Assembly (NCBI RefSeq): GCF_003935895.2
Contig: NZ_CP054058.1
Coordinates: 1,922,001 to 1,986,000 of the forward strand
From: Scandinavium goeteborgense
GTDB taxonomy: Bacteria; Pseudomonadota; Gammaproteobacteria; Enterobacterales; Enterobacteriaceae
Direction: 5' to 3'
DNA length: 64,000 bases
Every line of letters begins with the position of its first letter. The first letter of the stretch is position 1. The notes beneath the pieces were generated by a model. That model saw only the letters and a list, made by a program, of their open reading frames with translations. It had not been told where the DNA came from and searched no databases. Of the stretch, positions 63,115-64,000 are shown piece after piece. The position numbers and the translations under genes are program-made.

Positions 63115-64000
63115 ATGATCCCACAGATTTCTCAGGCACCCGGTGTTGTTCAGCTGGTGTTGAATTATTTGCAGGCACTGGAGCAACAAGGTTTTACCGG
63201 CGATACCGCCACCCGTTATGCCGACAGGCTGACGATGGCGACCGATAACAGCATCTATCAGCTCCTCCCCGATGCCGTGGTTTTCCCCCGTTCAACCGCT
63301 GACGTCGCGCTGCTTTCACGCGTTGCCGATGAAGAGCGTTTCCGCTCGCTGGTCTTTACGCCGCGCGGCGGCGGAACGGGCACCAACGGCCAATCGTTAA
63401 ACCAGGGCATCGTCATCGATATGTCCCGCTATATGAATCGCATCATTGAAATCAATCCCGAAGAGGGTTGGGTGCGGGTCGAAGCGGGCGTTATCAAAGA
63501 TCAGCTTAATCAGTTTCTAAAACCCTACGGGTATTTTTTTGCGCCCGAACTGTCAACCAGTAACCGCGCTACGCTTGGCGGGATGATCAACACCGATGCG
63601 TCCGGACAGGGGTCGATGGTGTATGGCAAAACCTCTGACCACGTACTGGGCGTGCGAGCGGTGCTGCTGGGCGGCGATATTCTGGATACGCAGCCGGTGC
63701 CGGTGTTGCTGGCGGAAACGCTGGCCAAAGAGCAGTCGGCTAGCGGGCGCATTTATCGCACGGTGTATGAGCGCTGCAAAGATAACCGCGAACTGATTAT
63801 CGACAGCTTCCCAAAACTGAACCGCTTCCTCACCGGTTACGATCTGCGTCATGTCTTCAATGACGAGATGACCGAGTTTGACCTGACCCGCGTGTTGACC
63901 GGCTCAGAAGGCACGCTGGCATTCATTACCGAAGCGCGCCTGGATATCACGCGCCTGCCGAAAGTGCGTCGCCTGGTGAACGTCAAATATGATTCCTTCG
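63115..64000 (+). CDS. ydiJ: FAD-linked D-2-hydroxyglutarate dehydrogenase-type oxidoreductase YdiJ, 5' part
   Basis: The first 295 codons of a protein that is about 1018 residues in E. coli; it runs off the window. The N-terminal FAD-binding domain is visible: VVFPRSTADVALLS, the FTPRGGGTGTNGQSLNQGIVIDMSR phosphate-binding loop, APELSTSNRATLGGMINTDASGQGS and LTGSEGTLAFITEARL. The missing part should contain the oxidase C-terminal domain and an iron-sulfur/CCG region. E. coli YdiJ oxidises D-2-hydroxyglutarate. The start gives MIPQISQAPGVVQLVLN as in E. coli. Confidence 0.95.
   Translation, partial: MIPQISQAPGVVQLVLNYLQALEQQGFTGDTATRYADRLTMATDNSIYQLLPDAVVFPRSTADVALLSRVADEERFRSLVFTPRGGGTGTNGQSLNQGIVIDMSRYMNRIIEINPEEGWVRVEAGVIKDQLNQFLKPYGYFFAPELSTSNRATLGGMINTDASGQGSMVYGKTSDHVLGVRAVLLGGDILDTQPVPVLLAETLAKEQSASGRIYRTVYERCKDNRELIIDSFPKLNRFLTGYDLRHVFNDEMTEFDLTRVLTGSEGTLAFITEARLDITRLPKVRRLVNVKYDSF

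Overview
The window is chromosomal DNA of an Enterobacteriaceae species. Nearly every core gene is a close, usually same-length relative of its Escherichia coli K-12 counterpart (purU, ychJ, rssAB, galU, hns, tdk, adhE, ychE, oppABCDF, yciU, clsA, yciY, yciI, tonB; then yniA, ydiZ, pfkB, ydiY, thrS-infC-rpmI-rplT-pheMST-ihfA, btuCED, nlpC, ydiV, selO, hemP, aroH, ppsR, ppsA, rprA, ydiK, ydiJ). Accessory genes, ERIC- and REP-type repeats and the voltage-gated-like K+ channel behind oppF suggest the Enterobacter/Lelliottia/Leclercia/Klebsiella group rather than Escherichia. I cannot fix the genus from sequence alone.

Layout. 1-21 kb: housekeeping block from purU to tonB (folate deformylase, RpoS adaptor RssB, UDP-glucose synthesis, H-NS, thymidine kinase, AdhE, oligopeptide importer, cardiolipin synthase, TonB). 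21-27 kb: an accessory five-gene operon for alpha-class (CS1/CFA/Tcf-like) fimbriae on the minus strand (chaperone, major pilin, usher, tip adhesin, second chaperone). It lies exactly where the gene order jumps from the E. coli tonB neighbourhood to the E. coli yniA neighbourhood. 27.5-34.3 kb: yniA-ydiZ-pfkB and ydiY, then four accessory genes (DedA-family, orphan pxpA, YbdG-like mechanosensitive channel, small lipoprotein). 34.4-41.8 kb: the translation operon thrS-infC-rpmI-rplT-pheM-pheS-pheT-ihfA with its control elements (thrS operator, AUU start of infC, L20 leader, pheM attenuator). 41.8-42.6 kb: an unexplained islet between ihfA and btuC with a decapeptide transcription unit, a truncated membrane-anchored ORF and two small minus-strand ORFs. 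42.6-48 kb: btuC-btuE-btuD, nlpC, ydiV, selO. 48-54 kb: a Fur-controlled hemin-uptake operon hemP-hmuR-hmuS-hmuT-hmuU-hmuV inserted between the hemP (ydiE) and selO (ydiU) genes that are neighbours in E. coli. 54-64 kb: aroH with TrpR operator, ppsR, ppsA with a Cra site, a cytoplasmic GH3 glycosidase, the sRNA rprA, ydiK, an ERIC element and the 5' part of ydiJ.

How the parts connect: TonB (20 kb) energises outer-membrane receptors such as HmuR (52 kb), and both carry Fur-type sites. PpsR controls PpsA post-translationally and the two genes are divergent. Several genes concern envelope and stress control (RssB/RprA on RpoS, YdiV on flagella, H-NS as a silencer likely to act on the AT-rich 5' part of the fimbrial operon). 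The best candidates for undescribed biology are the ihfA-btuC islet and the fimbrial operon at the rearrangement junction. Everything else is largely recognisable. No tRNA, rRNA, CRISPR array, insertion sequence or intact prophage was seen.
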